From NCBI GenBank assembly GCA_900318835.1, contig ONLW01000011.1, positions 1 to 64,000 of the forward strand: a DNA stretch of 64,000 nt, given 5' to 3'. The notes under the pieces are model-generated. The model worked only from the letters and a program-made list of their open reading frames with translations. It was not told where the DNA came from and did no database searches. Within the stretch, counting starts at the first letter, position 1; each line of letters starts with the position of its first letter. The translations under genes and the position numbers were made by a program. Source of the DNA: an uncultured Bacteroidales bacterium (GTDB lineage: Bacteria; Bacteroidota; Bacteroidia; Bacteroidales; P3). Positions 20,752 to 28,539 of this stretch are shown here, in pieces.

Positions 20752-22068
20752 ATGACACAAATACCTATACAGAAAGAAACGATAGACCGCATTGCCGCGG
20801 CCAACAAAATCCAGAACCCCGGCAAGGCCAGCATCCGCGAGATGCGCAAGATGATACAGGATGTGGAAAAGGAGACCGGTGTCCGCTTCGTGAAGATGGA
20901 GATGGGCATCCCCGGCTTGCCCGCACCGCAGGTGGGCGTGCAGGCTCAGATCGAGGCCCTCAAGAGCGGCGTGGCCAGCATCTACCCCGAGATCTACGGC
21001 ACCGCCGACTTCAAGAAAGAGGCTGCTCGCTTTGTGAAGAACTTCCTCGACATCGACGTCACCCCCGACTGCTGCGTGCCCACCGTGGGCTCGATGCAGG
21101 CAGGCTTCGCCAGCTTCCTCACCCTCACCCGCTACGATGCCAAGAAGACCAAGGTGCTCTTCATCGACCCCGGCTTCCCCGTGCAGAAGCAGCAGTGCCG
21201 CGTGCTGGGCATCCCGATGAAGGCTTTCGACGTCTATGAGTACCGTGGCGACAAGCTGCGCGACAAACTCGAAGAAGAACTGAAGGACGGCGACGTGGCC
21301 TGCATGATTTTCAGCAGCCCCAACAATCCCGCCTGGTTCTGCTTCACCGACCACGAGCTGCAGATTATCGGCGAGATGGCCAACAAATACGGCGTGGTGG
21401 TGATGGAGGACTCGGCCTACTTCCTCATGGACTTCCGCAAGGACTACAGCGTCCCCGGCAAGGCCCCCTTCCAGCCCACCGTGGCCAAGTATACCGACCT
21501 CTACGTCATCATGATTTCCGGCTCGAAGAGTTTCAGCTATGCCGGTGAGCGTATCGCCATGATGGTCTGCTCGCCCAAGCTGTTCAATATGGAGTGCCCC
21601 GACCTGGCCCGCTACTACAGCCAGACGCAGCTCGGCCGCGCCCTCATCTTCGGTACCCTCTACTGCCTCTCCTCTGGCACCGCCCATAGTGTGCAGTACG
21701 CCATGGCCGCCATGCTCAAGGGCGCCAACGACGGCACCTTCAACTTCGTCAAGGACATCAAGGAGTACGGCGAGAAGGCCGGCATCATGAAGAAACTCTT
21801 CACCGACAACGGCTTCTATATCGTCTACGACAAGGACATGGGCGAGGACATCGGCGACGGCTTCTACTTCACCTTCTGCTATCCCGGCTACGAAGGTGTC
21901 GCCCTGCTCAACGAGCTTATCCGCTACGGCATCAGTGCCATCGCCCTCGACATCACGGGCTCCCACAAGCAGGGCATCCGCGCCTGCGTCGCCCTGGTGC
22001 AGCGCGACCAGTTCCCCGACCTCAAGGAACGTCTGGAGAAGTTCCACGCAGATCATCCCATCAAATGA
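20752..22068 (+). CDS. pyridoxal-phosphate-dependent aminotransferase (class I/II fold)
   Basis: The 438-residue protein has the fold-type I aminotransferase pattern: FSSPNNPAWFCF (Asn-Pro block), VMEDSAYFLMDFR (PLP-ring Asp and Tyr), and the PLP lysine in SGSKSFSYAGERIAMM (about residue 255). A C-terminal Arg block is seen in HKQGIRACVALV. The substrate cannot be assigned. It overlaps the downstream YARHG gene by 4 bp (ATGA), so the two are translationally coupled. Confidence 0.9.
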   Translation: MTQIPIQKETIDRIAAANKIQNPGKASIREMRKMIQDVEKETGVRFVKMEMGIPGLPAPQVGVQAQIEALKSGVASIYPEIYGTADFKKEAARFVKNFLDIDVTPDCCVPTVGSMQAGFASFLTLTRYDAKKTKVLFIDPGFPVQKQQCRVLGIPMKAFDVYEYRGDKLRDKLEEELKDGDVACMIFSSPNNPAWFCFTDHELQIIGEMANKYGVVVMEDSAYFLMDFRKDYSVPGKAPFQPTVAKYTDLYVIMISGSKSFSYAGERIAMMVCSPKLFNMECPDLARYYSQTQLGRALIFGTLYCLSSGTAHSVQYAMAAMLKGANDGTFNFVKDIKEYGEKAGIMKKLFTDNGFYIVYDKDMGEDIGDGFYFTFCYPGYEGVALLNELIRYGISAIALDITGSHKQGIRACVALVQRDQFPDLKERLEKFHADHPIK

Positions 22069-23267
22069 AAAGTTTGAACAATCGTTTAGGGGTCTCGCTT
22101 TTCAAAGCCAGACCCCTTTTCTTGACGCTGCTGCTGTTGCTGGCATCGTTTATGCCCGTGGCGGCCAACGACGGCATCTATTATACCAAGGGCAACCAGC
22201 TTGTGCCGCTCCAGGAGACCGACATCAGCGTCCGCAAGGAGGTGCTGACCATTAGCCTTATGGATAACGGCTATGCCCGTGTGGATGTCTACTATGAGTT
22301 CTGGAATCCCGGCAGTGCCGTGAAGCGTCTCCTCATGGGCTTCGAGGCCGACCCTCCTTACAACGATGACTACATGTTTCATCCCGACGGCAGACATCCC
22401 AATATCAAGGACTTCACCGTCGAGATGAACGGTCGGTGCCTCGCTTATCACAACGCCGCCTGCGTGAGGGACACTTTGCCGCTACGACCTATTGACACCT
22501 CCAAACGCTATTATGTCTGGGATGACAATGCACTCTATGAGGTGAGCGATGATAATGGTGTCGAGCCAATTGATGGTGATTTGCGCATTTTCTTCAACTA
22601 TGTCTACTATTTTGACGCCGATTTCCAGCCAGGACTCAACCGTGTGCACCATACCTACACCTACTGCATGTCCAAAGTGGTCGGCACGCCCTATGTGCTG
22701 GAGTATAAGCTGACTCCTGCCGGACGTTGGGCAGGGGGCAAGATTGACGATTTCACGCTCGTTATCCGTGTTGACAACACGGCAAAGCATTTTTATGTCC
22801 TTGACGACGCAACATTGAGAGGGGCCGATTGCGATGTGACGGAAGGGATGGGCAAGGTGCGACTCGCGAAGTTATACAAAGAGGGCTGTCATGAAGTGTC
22901 GCTCCGAAACGGTGCTATTCAATTTCACCTCAATGATTTCCATCCTATGAGTGAGTTGCGCATCGAAGGTGTCAGTATGTATGAATGTGTTGACAAGGGA
23001 GATGTATTTCATTTCGGTGCCACCTACGACCGCTCCGCACCTGTCTGTTTGTGGTATAGCGCGGATAAGGTCGAACCTGCCGACAAGGCTTTTCTCCGCC
23101 GTGTGGCACGCAACTTGCCTTTCGCTCATCGTGGACATGTGTTCCGCGATAAGAGGTTGCGAGAGTTTTTCGAAAGCCTGTGGTGGTATATGCCAGACCC
23201 CGACTACAGGGACTCCACTGATGATTTCACCGATGTAGACCGCATGTACATTAACGCCGAGTTTTGA
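22065..23267 (+). CDS. secreted protein with YARHG-type C-terminal domain
   Basis: The 400-residue product has an N-terminal hydrophobic signal (LTLLLLLASFMPVAA, cut about residue 34). The central part resembles DUF4424-type extracytoplasmic domains, and the C-terminus (RNLPFAHRGHVFRDKRLREFFES..WWYMPDP, about 338-375) is a YARHG domain, thought to bind cell-wall or envelope ligands. Its start overlaps the aminotransferase stop. The stop codon lies in the loop of a bidirectional terminator. Confidence 0.78.
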   Translation: MKSLNNRLGVSLFKARPLFLTLLLLLASFMPVAANDGIYYTKGNQLVPLQETDISVRKEVLTISLMDNGYARVDVYYEFWNPGSAVKRLLMGFEADPPYNDDYMFHPDGRHPNIKDFTVEMNGRCLAYHNAACVRDTLPLRPIDTSKRYYVWDDNALYEVSDDNGVEPIDGDLRIFFNYVYYFDADFQPGLNRVHHTYTYCMSKVVGTPYVLEYKLTPAGRWAGGKIDDFTLVIRVDNTAKHFYVLDDATLRGADCDVTEGMGKVRLAKLYKEGCHEVSLRNGAIQFHLNDFHPMSELRIEGVSMYECVDKGDVFHFGATYDRSAPVCLWYSADKVEPADKAFLRRVARNLPFAHRGHVFRDKRLREFFESLWWYMPDPDYRDSTDDFTDVDRMYINAEF

Positions 23268-23292
23268 TTGATAAAACTCGGCGTTTTTTTTT
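23253..23292. terminator. strong bidirectional terminator overlapping a stop codon
   Basis: A perfect 13-bp stem, AACGCCGAGTTTT (23253-23265) with AAAACTCGGCGTT (23273-23285), has a 7-nt loop and is followed by nine T on the plus strand. It serves the YARHG gene, whose TGA is inside it, and the convergent gene ending at 23292. Confidence 0.9.
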
Positions 23293-23933
23293 TAGAACCA
23301 AATGTTCAGGCTAATGTCGCTTCGGTTCAGCTGCCACATGGTCTGGTTGCTTTTGACGGTGACGTCGTCGACAGTTACTTGGGTTGTGCTGTGAACGAAT
23401 GCCCCAACAGTCAGCCCGATGGAAATTCTGTCCGAGGCTCGGAACTCCAGTCCAAGGGGTGCGACAATGACCATCGCCCCCTTATAGTTTGTCTCTATCG
23501 GGCTACCGCCATTCAGGTCTTCGTGGTATTTGCCGCAGCCAAACGCTGCGCTGGCCGAAATCACCCAGTATAGTTGGTCGGTGATTGGTACATAATCACG
23601 CAACTCGGGGCCAATCTGGAATCCGTAGGTTGTGTTGTACATGTAACTGCCGTTGGTTGTCTTGCCAATGGGCGTTCTGGTGTAGGGAACCATGATGTTG
23701 CCGCCAATGGAGAATCTGTTGAACAGAAAGTAGGTGTATCCCACCGAGAGGCCCATTTCCATGGTGGCGGGTTGCAGGTTGGCAGCATTATCGTTTACAA
23801 AGATGTCTTGTGCTTTTGATGAGTAGATGGCTGTCAGAGATAAATTTTGTTCACCTTTCTGAATTTGTCCGAAAGTGTTTGGTGCAGCGATGAGGAGAAA
23901 CAGAGCTGCAAGTGTGTAGTGTTTAATGTTCAT
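23292..23933 (-). CDS. outer membrane beta-barrel protein
   Basis: The 213-residue product has a signal peptide cut near NTFGQ and a mature domain of alternating amphipathic strands (for example LSVGYTYFLFNRFSIGGNI, YGFQIGPELRDYV, LGLEFRASDRISIGLTVGAFV) ending in an aromatic residue (IWF), as in small 8-strand outer membrane barrels. Its exact role is unknown. The gene is transcribed toward the shared terminator. Confidence 0.75.
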   Translation of the reverse strand: MNIKHYTLAALFLLIAAPNTFGQIQKGEQNLSLTAIYSSKAQDIFVNDNAANLQPATMEMGLSVGYTYFLFNRFSIGGNIMVPYTRTPIGKTTNGSYMYNTTYGFQIGPELRDYVPITDQLYWVISASAAFGCGKYHEDLNGGSPIETNYKGAMVIVAPLGLEFRASDRISIGLTVGAFVHSTTQVTVDDVTVKSNQTMWQLNRSDISLNIWF

Positions 23934-23939
23934 TTTATA

Positions 23940-24872
23940 TTATTTTTTTAGGTATTCATCGACGTGGCCGAAGACGATGTCGGCGCGGGCGGCGAAGCTC
24001 TCCTCGGTGGCGAAGGCTACGTGGGGTGTCACCAGGCAACGGTTGGTGGAGAGCAGCAGGTGGTCGAGGGGCAGGGGAGGCTCGTGCTCGAAGACATCGA
24101 AGGCGGCACCGGCAATGCGGCCGTCGACGAGGGCCTTGCCCACGGCGGCGATGTCGCACACGGGGCCGCGGGCGGTGTTCACCAGCAGGGCCGTGGGCTT
24201 CATCAGAGCCAGCTCCTTCTCGCCGATGAGGCCGCGGGTCTCGTCGCACAGCGGCACATGGAGGGTGACGATGTCGCTCTCCTTGAGCAGCTCCTCCAGC
24301 GTCACGTACTTCACACCCATGGCCTTCACCTCGGGGCGCTCGCTGCGGCTCCAGGCGATGACCTTGGCACCGAAAGCCAGCAGGAGGCGTATGGTGGCGG
24401 TGCCGATGGCGCCGGTGCCGACGACACCGACGGTCTTGCCCCTCAGCTCGCGGCCGAGGAAGGTGCCGCGGCTGCCGCCCTGGCGTATTTTCTCGTTCAG
24501 CGTGACAATGTTGCGCAGCAGGTCGAGCATCATGCCCACGGCCAGCTCGCTGACGGCCGTAGTGCTGTAGCCCGCGGCGTTCTGCACCGTGATATTATGC
24601 TCTTTGCAATAGGCGAGGTCTATATGGTCGAGGCCGGTGAAAGCCACGCTGAGGTACTTGAGCTTTGTGCACTGGCTGAGGACATTGGCCGAAAGCTTAA
24701 TGTTGCTGATGACGGCAATGTCAGCCTCGCGCATGCGTTCAATGAGCGTCAACTCGTCCTCCTTGCGGTCAAGGTAATAGGTGAAAGTGTGGCCCATGGA
24801 GGCATAATGCTTCTTGAGTTCCTCGAAGCGGGTCTGGGGGATGCCTAGGGATTCTACGCAGGTGATGTTCAT
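23940..24872 (-). CDS. D-isomer specific 2-hydroxyacid dehydrogenase
   Basis: Starting at the ATG at 24872 the protein has 310 residues. It has the NAD-binding block GVVGTGAIGTATIRLL and catalytic residues in VNTARGPVCD (Arg), FDVFEHEPPLP (Glu) and LVTPHVAFATEES (His). The family reduces 2-keto acids with NAD(P)H; members of this length include glycerate, lactate and phosphonate-type dehydrogenases, so the substrate stays open. The longer frame to 25019 crosses the REP hairpin and is an artefact. Confidence 0.9.
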   Translation of the reverse strand: MNITCVESLGIPQTRFEELKKHYASMGHTFTYYLDRKEDELTLIERMREADIAVISNIKLSANVLSQCTKLKYLSVAFTGLDHIDLAYCKEHNITVQNAAGYSTTAVSELAVGMMLDLLRNIVTLNEKIRQGGSRGTFLGRELRGKTVGVVGTGAIGTATIRLLLAFGAKVIAWSRSERPEVKAMGVKYVTLEELLKESDIVTLHVPLCDETRGLIGEKELALMKPTALLVNTARGPVCDIAAVGKALVDGRIAGAAFDVFEHEPPLPLDHLLLSTNRCLVTPHVAFATEESFAARADIVFGHVDEYLKK

Positions 24873-24893
24873 TGTTTTCTGGTTTTTATTGTT

Positions 24894-24960
24894 CGGGCGT
24901 ACACGGGGGTACGCCCCTACGGTTGTCGTTTTGGTAGGGGCGTACCCCCGTGTACGCCCG
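24894..24960. repeat. REP hairpin flanking RAYT, copy 1
   Basis: A perfect 27-bp inverted repeat has arms starting CGGGCGTACACGGGGGTACG (24894-24920) and its complement at 24934-24960, with the 13-nt loop GGTTGTCGTTTTG. A second copy in the same orientation lies at 25543-25609, on the other side of the transposase gene. Confidence 0.92.
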
Positions 24961-24966
24961 TATCGT

Positions 24967-25503
24967 TCATTGTTTTGTTGTTGTTTCCGTACCCATGTGT
25001 ATGCTTGCTGGTAGGCCATCTATATCTTCGTCACATCCATTGTTCCACCGTTTTGGGTTGTCTCTAATGTACAATCTGATATTTTCGAAGGCCTGTTGGT
25101 TGCGGATAATATGTTCATAGTAGTTGCGTTGCCATAATGTCTTGTTGAAGCGAGTCCATCCTTGTTCGTTGACGCCATGAATGTAGCGGTTGGTGGAAAC
25201 ACTCTTGAACCAACGAATAATGTCGGGTACATAGTGCTCGCCTCCATTGAAAAACAAAAGATGAACGTGGTTTGGCATAACAATATATTCAGTTATCTCG
25301 GTCTTGTCAAATCTTGTGGCAATCTCATGTATTGTCTGTCGGATTATCTCTCCCCCAGAAGATAGGTGTATCATCCCATTGATGATATTCCCGAATAGAT
25401 GAAGTTTGTCGTTTACCGCAATGGTACAGAAATAGTAAGCGGGACGGGTGTAGTCATAGCCCTGTAGTCGGAGTTGTTTTCGGTATGGCAATTGTTGTTC
25501 CAT
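24967..25503 (-). CDS. REP-associated tyrosine transposase (RAYT, Y1_Tnp / HUH family)
   Basis: From the ATG at 25503 the protein has 178 residues. It has the HUH motif in EYIVMPNHVHLLFF (HVH) and the catalytic tyrosine region in WQRNYYEHIIRNQQAFENIRLYI, both typical of IS200/IS605-like RAYT proteins that bind and cleave REP hairpins as single strands. Two identical-orientation 27-bp-stem hairpins bracket the gene, which is the classic REPtron arrangement. The longer frame from 25614 reads through a hairpin and is not used. Confidence 0.93.
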   Translation of the reverse strand: MEQQLPYRKQLRLQGYDYTRPAYYFCTIAVNDKLHLFGNIINGMIHLSSGGEIIRQTIHEIATRFDKTEITEYIVMPNHVHLLFFNGGEHYVPDIIRWFKSVSTNRYIHGVNEQGWTRFNKTLWQRNYYEHIIRNQQAFENIRLYIRDNPKRWNNGCDEDIDGLPASIHMGTETTTKQ

Positions 25504-25542
25504 GTATTGGCGGAAGTAAACGGAGGTACGTTGGTTGTTGTT

Positions 25543-25609
25543 CGGGCGTACACGGGGGTACACCCCTACGGTTGTCGTTTTGGTAGGGGCGTACTCCCGT
25601 GTACGCCCG
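25543..25609. repeat. REP hairpin flanking RAYT, copy 2
   Basis: The arms at 25543-25569 and 25583-25609 match copy 1 with two single-base changes (GTACACCCC in the left arm, GTACTCCCG in the right). The loop GGTTGTCGTTTTG is identical and in the same orientation. Confidence 0.92.
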
Positions 25610-25624
25610 AACAATGTATCGCTT

Positions 25625-26191
25625 TTATTTTCTTTTCTTAACGCTGAAGCCGAAGCCGCCGAGTTTCTCGCCGAGGCCGTAGTATTTGCCGTGCGAGTAG
25701 GCGAGGGGGCCGGCGTGGTTGAGCTGGAACTGGCCGGTGGTCTTGTCGATGAGGTCCTCTTCGGCGTCGATGGCCACGACGTTGGCGATGAACATATCGT
25801 GGCTGCCGAGGTGTTTCACTTCCACTACCTTGCACTCGATGTTCAGCGGACTCTCCTTGATGAGGGGCGCCTTCACCAGCTGTGCCGGTTCGGTATGTAG
25901 GCCCATCTCGCGGAACTTGTTGTACTCGCGGCCGCTCTTCACGCCGCACCAGTCGGTGGCACGGGCCAACTCGGTGGTGGTGAGGTTGATGACAAACTCG
26001 CCAGTGCGCTCGATGATGGCGTGGCTGTGGCGGTTGGGGCGCACGCTGATATAGCACATGGGCGGGTCACTGCAAATAGTGCCCGTCCATGCGATAGTGA
26101 TGATGTTATAGTTCTCGGGGCTGTCGCCGCAGCTTACCATGACGGCCGGCAGCGGGTAGATCATTGTGCCCGGCTTGAATGCTGTCTTCAT
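25625..26191 (-). CDS. flavin reductase-like FMN-binding protein
   Basis: The 188-residue protein starts at 26191, where ATGA overlaps the dnaA stop codon. It has the FMN-binding split-barrel features of the flavin reductase family: PLPAVMVSCGDSPENYNIITIAWTGTI-type strand block (key residues around 13-40), SVRPNRHSHAIIERTGEFVINL and a Gly-rich end. Such proteins reduce or bind flavin for partner oxygenases or act as flavoredoxins. Translation is probably coupled to dnaA. Confidence 0.9.
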   Translation of the reverse strand: MKTAFKPGTMIYPLPAVMVSCGDSPENYNIITIAWTGTICSDPPMCYISVRPNRHSHAIIERTGEFVINLTTTELARATDWCGVKSGREYNKFREMGLHTEPAQLVKAPLIKESPLNIECKVVEVKHLGSHDMFIANVVAIDAEEDLIDKTTGQFQLNHAGPLAYSHGKYYGLGEKLGGFGFSVKKRK

Positions 26192-27660
26192 GCTTCTTTG
26201 AACTTCTTCTCGAGCTCGTCGACCAGGTTGCGGATGTAGCGGTCGGTCTGGCGCAGGTTCTCGATGGTCTTGCAGGCGTGGAGTACCGTGGCATGGTCCT
26301 TGTTGCCGCACTGCATGCCGATGACGGCGAGGCTCGACTTGGTAATCTTCTTGGCGAAATACATGCTCAGCTGGCGGGCCTGCACAATCTCGCGCTTGCG
26401 CGACATCTGCTGGATGCTGTCCACCGGCAAATCGAGGCTGTCGCACACCACTTTCTGGATGTAGTCGATGGTGATTTCGCGCGTGCTGCTCTGCACGTAC
26501 TTGTCAATCATCTGTTTGGTGAGTTCGAGAGTGATCTGCTTGCGGTTCAGCGAGCTCTGTGCGATGAGGGAGATGAGGGCGCCCTCAAGTTCGCGCACGT
26601 TCGTATTAATATTATAGGCGATGTATTCGATGACTTCGTCGCTCATCTCGATGCCGTCGTTCTGCAGCTTCTGGCGCAGGATAGCCTTGCGGGTCTCCAC
26701 ATCGGGAGCCTGCAGGTCGGCGTTGAGACCCCATTTGAGGCGGCTGAGCAGGCGGGGTTCGAGACCCTGGAGCTCTCCAGGAGCTTTATCGGAAGTTATG
26801 ATAATCTGGCAGTTGCGCTGGTGTAGATGGTTGAAGATATGGAAGAAGGCTTCCTGAGTCTTTTGAGCTTTTCCTGCCCAGAACTGGATATCGTCGATGA
26901 TGAGCACGTCGATTTGCTCGTAGAAGTGGATGAAGTCGTTGGTGGTGCCGGCGCGTCCAGCCTCGGCATACTGCTGCATGAACTGTTCGCTGGTGACGTA
27001 AAGTACGGTCTTGTCAGGGTGCAGTTCATTGGTTTTCAGTCCTATGGCATTGGCAAGGTGGGTCTTTCCAAGGCCCACGTTGCTATGCAGCAATAGGGGA
27101 TTGAAACTGGTGGTGCCGGGTTTCTCGGCCACGGCGTAGCCAGCCGAGCGGGCCAGACGGTTGCAGTCGCCCTCCACGAAGTTCTCCAAAGTGTAGTTGG
27201 GGCTCAGCTGCGAATGCACACGGGTCTTCTGGATGCCGGGGATGACGAAGGGGTTGGGCAGCTCGCGCGCGTTATCATTATTTATATTAATAGGCATGTC
27301 GGTGAGGGGGTTCTGCACCGAGCGGCGGCTGTTCGACTCGAGGGTGGTCTTTATCGGGTTTGTTGGAATGGTCTGGTCCATGACGATGCTGTATTTCAGC
27401 ATGCCGTTGGGACCCAGCTGCATACGGATGACACGCTTCAACAAGTCGATATAGTGTTCCTCAATCCATTCATAGAAAAACGGGCTCGGCACCTGTACCA
27501 GCAGCGTGCTCCCGTCCAGCTGGAGGGGCACGATGGGCACGAACCACGTGTCGAATGCTTTCTTGTTTTCCGGTCCGAGGGCGTCCTTGATCACTTCCAG
27601 GCATTCAGCCCATACTCTCTTATAGTCTTCCTCTATCATTTTGGTATTACTATACTCCAT
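26188..27660 (-). CDS. dnaA: chromosomal replication initiator DnaA
   Basis: The protein has domain I (about 1-90), a linker, the AAA+ domain with Walker A (NVGLGKTHLAN), Walker B (VLIIDDIQFWAGK) and the initiator arginine region, and the C-terminal DNA-binding domain with the signature CGNKDHATVLHACKTI. It binds DnaA boxes and opens oriC. The start is either the ATG at 27660 (MEYSNTKMIEED) or at 27639 (MIEEDYKRVW); relatives begin near the second. A DnaA box lies upstream at 27722-27730, which would allow autoregulation. Confidence 0.96.
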   Translation of the reverse strand: MEYSNTKMIEEDYKRVWAECLEVIKDALGPENKKAFDTWFVPIVPLQLDGSTLLVQVPSPFFYEWIEEHYIDLLKRVIRMQLGPNGMLKYSIVMDQTIPTNPIKTTLESNSRRSVQNPLTDMPININNDNARELPNPFVIPGIQKTRVHSQLSPNYTLENFVEGDCNRLARSAGYAVAEKPGTTSFNPLLLHSNVGLGKTHLANAIGLKTNELHPDKTVLYVTSEQFMQQYAEAGRAGTTNDFIHFYEQIDVLIIDDIQFWAGKAQKTQEAFFHIFNHLHQRNCQIIITSDKAPGELQGLEPRLLSRLKWGLNADLQAPDVETRKAILRQKLQNDGIEMSDEVIEYIAYNINTNVRELEGALISLIAQSSLNRKQITLELTKQMIDKYVQSSTREITIDYIQKVVCDSLDLPVDSIQQMSRKREIVQARQLSMYFAKKITKSSLAVIGMQCGNKDHATVLHACKTIENLRQTDRYIRNLVDELEKKFKEA

Positions 27661-27721
27661 TATCAATAACTTATGCGAATAGCACACTTCTTTGTTCTGC
27701 TTGCAAAGGTCACTCTTTTTT

Positions 27722-27730
27722 TGTGCATAA
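27722..27730 (-). promoter_or_regulatory. DnaA box
   Basis: The minus strand reads TTATGCACA, a full match to the TTWTNCACA consensus, 62 bp upstream of the dnaA ATG at 27660. Confidence 0.6.
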
Positions 27731-28179
27731 AAATCAAAAAAAAAATTTGCAACTTTCACTGGAAATTAGTAAAGTTCCCGCCCAACTCCGACATGATGAA
27801 AAAGCTTCATTTTCATAACTAGCTAAAAAACAACATTACCAAAATTTTTTAACATTTAAAACCGCTTTTAAATATACGAAAAATTTCCTTCAGATTAAAA
27901 TTTTTTTTCTTATTTCAGCCCTTGAGGGCCGATTTTTGTTGAAAACTTAATAGTATGTTGTAAATGTGCCAGTTGTTTACTAATAACTTTTTTAAATGGC
28001 TGAAAAGAAACGGTTTGCCGTAAATGTTTGAAAATCAAAAAGGGTTTTTCCGGCTGTTGATTATAAGTGCCTGTTTTCGAGAAAAAACGCTACGATATGC
28101 ACCGAAAGGGGTTGAAAAATATTTTCTGGAATGGGGGGATTTTTCTTTTGAAAAAGTGCAGCGGCAGACCCTACCCTTA

Positions 28180-28275
28180 ATCCCTCCCGGCAGAGAGGGG
28201 ATGGCTACGCGGGCAAAACAGTCACCACGCCAGCGTCCCTTCCCTGCAGGGAGGGGTGCCCCAACGGGGTGGGGT
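28180..28275. repeat. REP-like GC-rich hairpins
   Basis: Three short palindromes follow each other: TCCCTCCCGGCAGAGAGGGGA, CCCTTCCCTGCAGGGAGGGG and GCCCCAACGGGGT. The base composition differs sharply from the AT-rich surroundings. They look like an imported REP cluster. Confidence 0.6.
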
Positions 28276-28304
28276 GGGGGTAAGTTGAACACCCTACTAT
28301 TCCC

Positions 28305-28375
28305 CTACCAACACCCTATCAACTCCTACCGTGGTAGGAGTTGATTAGGAGTTGGTAGGGTGTTGATAGGTGGTT
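28305..28375. repeat. CCATGG-centred mirrored repeat, copy 4
   Basis: Wings of ACCAACACCCT and AGGAGTTGGT units surround the centre CCTACCGTGGTAGG (28326-28339). The trailing GTCAGCTAGTTGTC is the complement of the AACTAGCTGAT motif seen in copies 1 and 2, so this copy is inverted. Confidence 0.85.
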
Positions 28376-28490
28376 GTCAGCTAGTTGTCGTTTAGGGTTC
28401 AGAAAGGGGATTCCGACCGTTTTTGGGGGTGGGAAGAGCGCTGTTTTTCCAAGATGGGAAAAAAAATTTGGCCATGTCGGCTTGATTTCG

Positions 28491-28498
28491 TAATTTTG
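28491..28498 (+). promoter_or_regulatory. lpd promoter -7 box
   Basis: TAATTTTG fits TAnnTTTG, and a TTTG at 28468-28471 lies about 20 bp upstream, fitting the -33 element. The lpd ATG is 41 bp downstream. Confidence 0.7.
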
Positions 28499-28539
28499 CA
28501 TTTTATTTAGTACATATAATAATAAAAGAGATATACGCT

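Larger units (their letters stand above)
27661..28539. other. 880-bp AT-rich gene-free region upstream of dnaA, candidate oriC
   Basis: No gene is supported. From the dnaA side it holds a consensus DnaA box (TTATGCACA on the minus strand, 27722-27730), a long A/T-rich tract with A and T runs (about 27735-27980) that could be a DNA-unwinding element, REP-like GC-rich hairpins (about 28180-28275), mirrored repeat copy 4 (28305-28375) and the lpd promoter. Genes on the left run mostly leftward and those on the right run rightward for 13 kb, as expected around an origin. Confidence 0.5.

Noticed and set aside
19816-22056. 746-codon minus frame opposite the PorD-like and aminotransferase genes
   Set aside because: It crosses two well-supported genes and reads as Val/Gly/His/Glu-rich antisense sequence.
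27661-28539. tRNA or small gene in the dnaA upstream gap
   Set aside because: No cloverleaf with a T-loop GGTTCRA was seen; the frames there are short and cross repeat elements.
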